This document shows, in pieces, positions 6,951-8,166 of a DNA stretch of 8,166 nt. The DNA lies in the NCBI GenBank assembly GCA_900551655.1, contig URWM01000057.1, positions 1 through 8,166 of the forward strand, in the 5' to 3' direction. Below the pieces are notes generated by a model. The model did no database searches. It saw nothing but the letters and a program-made list of their open reading frames with translations, and had not been told where the DNA came from. Position numbers and translations under genes: made by a program. Position 1 is the first letter of the stretch. Every line of letters starts with the position of its first letter. The stretch comes from an uncultured Collinsella sp. Its GTDB lineage: Bacteria; Actinomycetota; Coriobacteriia; Coriobacteriales; Coriobacteriaceae.

Positions 6951-8124
6951 CTACACGATTTGATTCACGTGCGTCTCGTCGTCGAACTTGGCGGCACCGG
7001 GCTCAACGTCCTGGGGAGCGGCGGCGTCGACCAGAGCTTGCTTGAGCTCGGTGTACTGACGCTCGACTTCGCCCTCGGCCCAGACCTGGTCGGCAATGGC
7101 GTCGACCTGGCAGGCGGAGAACTTGTCCTCGGGCGTATGCGAGACCGGGTCGACCTTGTGCATGGTCAGCTCGTTGCACTTACCGATCCACCACTGGTAG
7201 GTCATATAGACCGTGCCCTTGTTGATACGGTCGCTCACGTCGGCGCGGCTGTATACCTGGCCGCGGCGGCTGTGAATCGAGACGATGTCGCCGTTCTTGA
7301 TACCGCGCGCCTGGGCGTCCGCGGGATTCATGCGGACAAAGCCGGGCTCGTCGGCGAGCAGCGCCAGCGTCTTGCAGTTGCCAGTCATCGAGCGGCAGCT
7401 GTAGTGGCCGACCTCACGGACGGTGCACAGGATGAGCGGGTACTCATCGTCGGGAAGCTCGGAGGGCGCCTCCCAGTCGTGCGCCATCAGGTTGGCGCGG
7501 CCGTCCTTGGTGGTGAACTTGCCACCAGCGAACATGTCGGGCGTACCGTGGTCGTTCACATCGGTGCTCTTGACGGGCCACTGGGCGTAGCCGCCCTCGG
7601 GAGCCATCTTCTCGTAGGTCGCGCCCACAAAGTTGGGGCACAGGCTAATGCACTCGTTCCAGATCTGCTCGGTGTTGTCGTAGTGCATGGGGTAGCCCAT
7701 GCGCGTGGACAGGTCGGCAAAGATCTCCCAGTCGTGACGGCACTCGCCCTTGGGCGGAACAGCCGCGTCAAAGTGCTGGAAGCTACGGTCGGATGCGGTA
7801 AAGACACCCTCGTGCTCGCCCCAAGAGGTAGCGGGCAGGATGACGTCGGCGAGCATGGTCGTCTGCGTCATAAAGATGTCCTGGCAAATGAACAGATCCA
7901 GCTCGGAGAGCGTCTTGCGCATACCGGCCGAATCGGGCTCGGTCTGCACCGGGTCCTCGCCGTAGTTGTAGAAGCAGTGCACCTTGCCCTCGTCGACCAG
8001 GTGGCCCAAGTCGGTGAGCTTGTAGCCCTCCTCGAGCGGGAGCTTTTCCTCGGGCACGCCCCAAGCCTTGGCAAACTTGGCACGCACTGCCGGGTCGGTG
8101 ACCTTCTGGTAGCCAGGGTACAGG
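6951..8124 (-). CDS. fdhF: Molybdopterin formate dehydrogenase, FdhF (FDH-H)-like, N-terminal half missing
   Basis: Oxidises formate to CO2 with a bis-molybdopterin-guanine-dinucleotide cofactor, passing electrons to HyfA. About 390 C-terminal residues are present; E. coli FdhF has about 715. The match to FdhF is recognisable along the whole fragment: LYPGYQKVTDP at the start, GEDPVQTEPD (55-64 of the genomic part), QDIFMTQT (81-88), ADVILPATSWGEHEGVF (92-108), TRMGYPMHY (140-148), VREVGHYSCRSMTGNC (235-250) and YMTYQWWIGKCNEL (306-319). The C-terminal molybdopterin-binding domain starts near residue 225. The missing N-terminal half would hold the [4Fe-4S] site and the catalytic selenocysteine or cysteine, so neither can be judged. 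The C-terminus runs about 20 residues beyond the end I recall for E. coli FdhF, with an acidic tail. The first complete genomic codon is CTG at 8123; the codon spanning 8124-8126 and the upstream residues MCIRDS are adapter-encoded. No signal peptide information survives. Confidence 0.92.
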
Positions 8125-8166
8125 CTGTCTCTTATACACATCTGACGCTGCCGACGAAGGCTTAGG
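8125..8166 (-). other. Untrimmed Nextera i5/Read 1 adapter, reverse complement (artifact)
   Basis: Bases 8125-8143 are the complement of the 19-bp Tn5 mosaic end, 8144-8157 the rest of the Read 1 adapter, 8158-8165 the complement of the same i5 index (aggcttag), and 8166 the first base of the P5 complement. It mirrors 5-46 exactly. It fuses in frame to the fdhF fragment and supplies a false ATG at 8141. Genomic sequence ends at 8124. Confidence 0.98.

Noticed and set aside
6879..6994. Promoter for hyfA in the gap or the end of fdhF
   Set aside because: I looked for -35/-10 pairs and FNR-like sites on the minus strand and found none convincing.
6960..8165. 401-codon plus-strand open frame opposite fdhF
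   Set aside because: Antisense shadow of the formate dehydrogenase; its last residues come from the adapter.
1..8166. Transposon or integron bounded by terminal inverted repeats
   Set aside because: The repeats are Nextera adapter with an index, and no transposase or target-site duplication is present.

Overview
The window is one assembled contig of about 8.08 kb of bacterial DNA (47-8124). Both ends carry untrimmed Illumina Nextera library adapter (1-46 and 8125-8166). All genes lie on the minus strand, so the operon reads from right to left. The base composition is GC-rich, every gene has a purine-rich Shine-Dalgarno site, spacing is very tight, and the genes encode an anaerobic formate/hydrogen system. 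This fits a fermentative, strictly or facultatively anaerobic high-GC bacterium. A gut Coriobacteriia member such as a Collinsella relative is my best guess, but it is an inference from general impression without any database search.

In transcription order the genes are: the C-terminal part of a molybdopterin formate dehydrogenase (8124-6951, FdhF-like, 5' end lost); a 72-bp gap with a strong terminator-like hairpin (6895-6929); hyfA, a polyferredoxin electron-transfer subunit (6872-6255); hyfB (6262-4244), hyfC (4226-3303), hyfD (3286-1829) and hyfE (1818-1165), all membrane subunits; and hyfF (1161-47), cut by the left edge after about 371 codons. Order and lengths match the hydrogenase-4 operon hyfABCDEF of Escherichia coli closely (recalled E. 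coli lengths 205, 672, 315, 479, 216, 526; here 205, 672, 307, 485, 217, at least 371). The soluble hydrogenase arm (hyfG, hyfH, hyfI) would be expected next but is outside the window.

Together these genes would build most of a formate hydrogenlyase of the FHL-2 type. The formate dehydrogenase oxidises formate to CO2. HyfA passes electrons to the [NiFe]-hydrogenase arm, which reduces protons to H2. HyfC anchors that arm in the membrane, and HyfB, HyfD and HyfF are complex-I-like antiporter subunits that could couple the reaction to ion pumping. All three keep the conserved Glu and Lys residues of that family.

Points worth a second look are the hairpin between fdhF and hyfA, stop codons built into the next gene's ribosome binding site, the use of TAG at all six visible stops, and the adapter ends. 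The adapters form a false 42-bp terminal inverted repeat and add false residues to the translated formate dehydrogenase. No transposon, RNA gene, CRISPR array or plus-strand gene could be supported. No gene-free stretch exceeds 300 bases.
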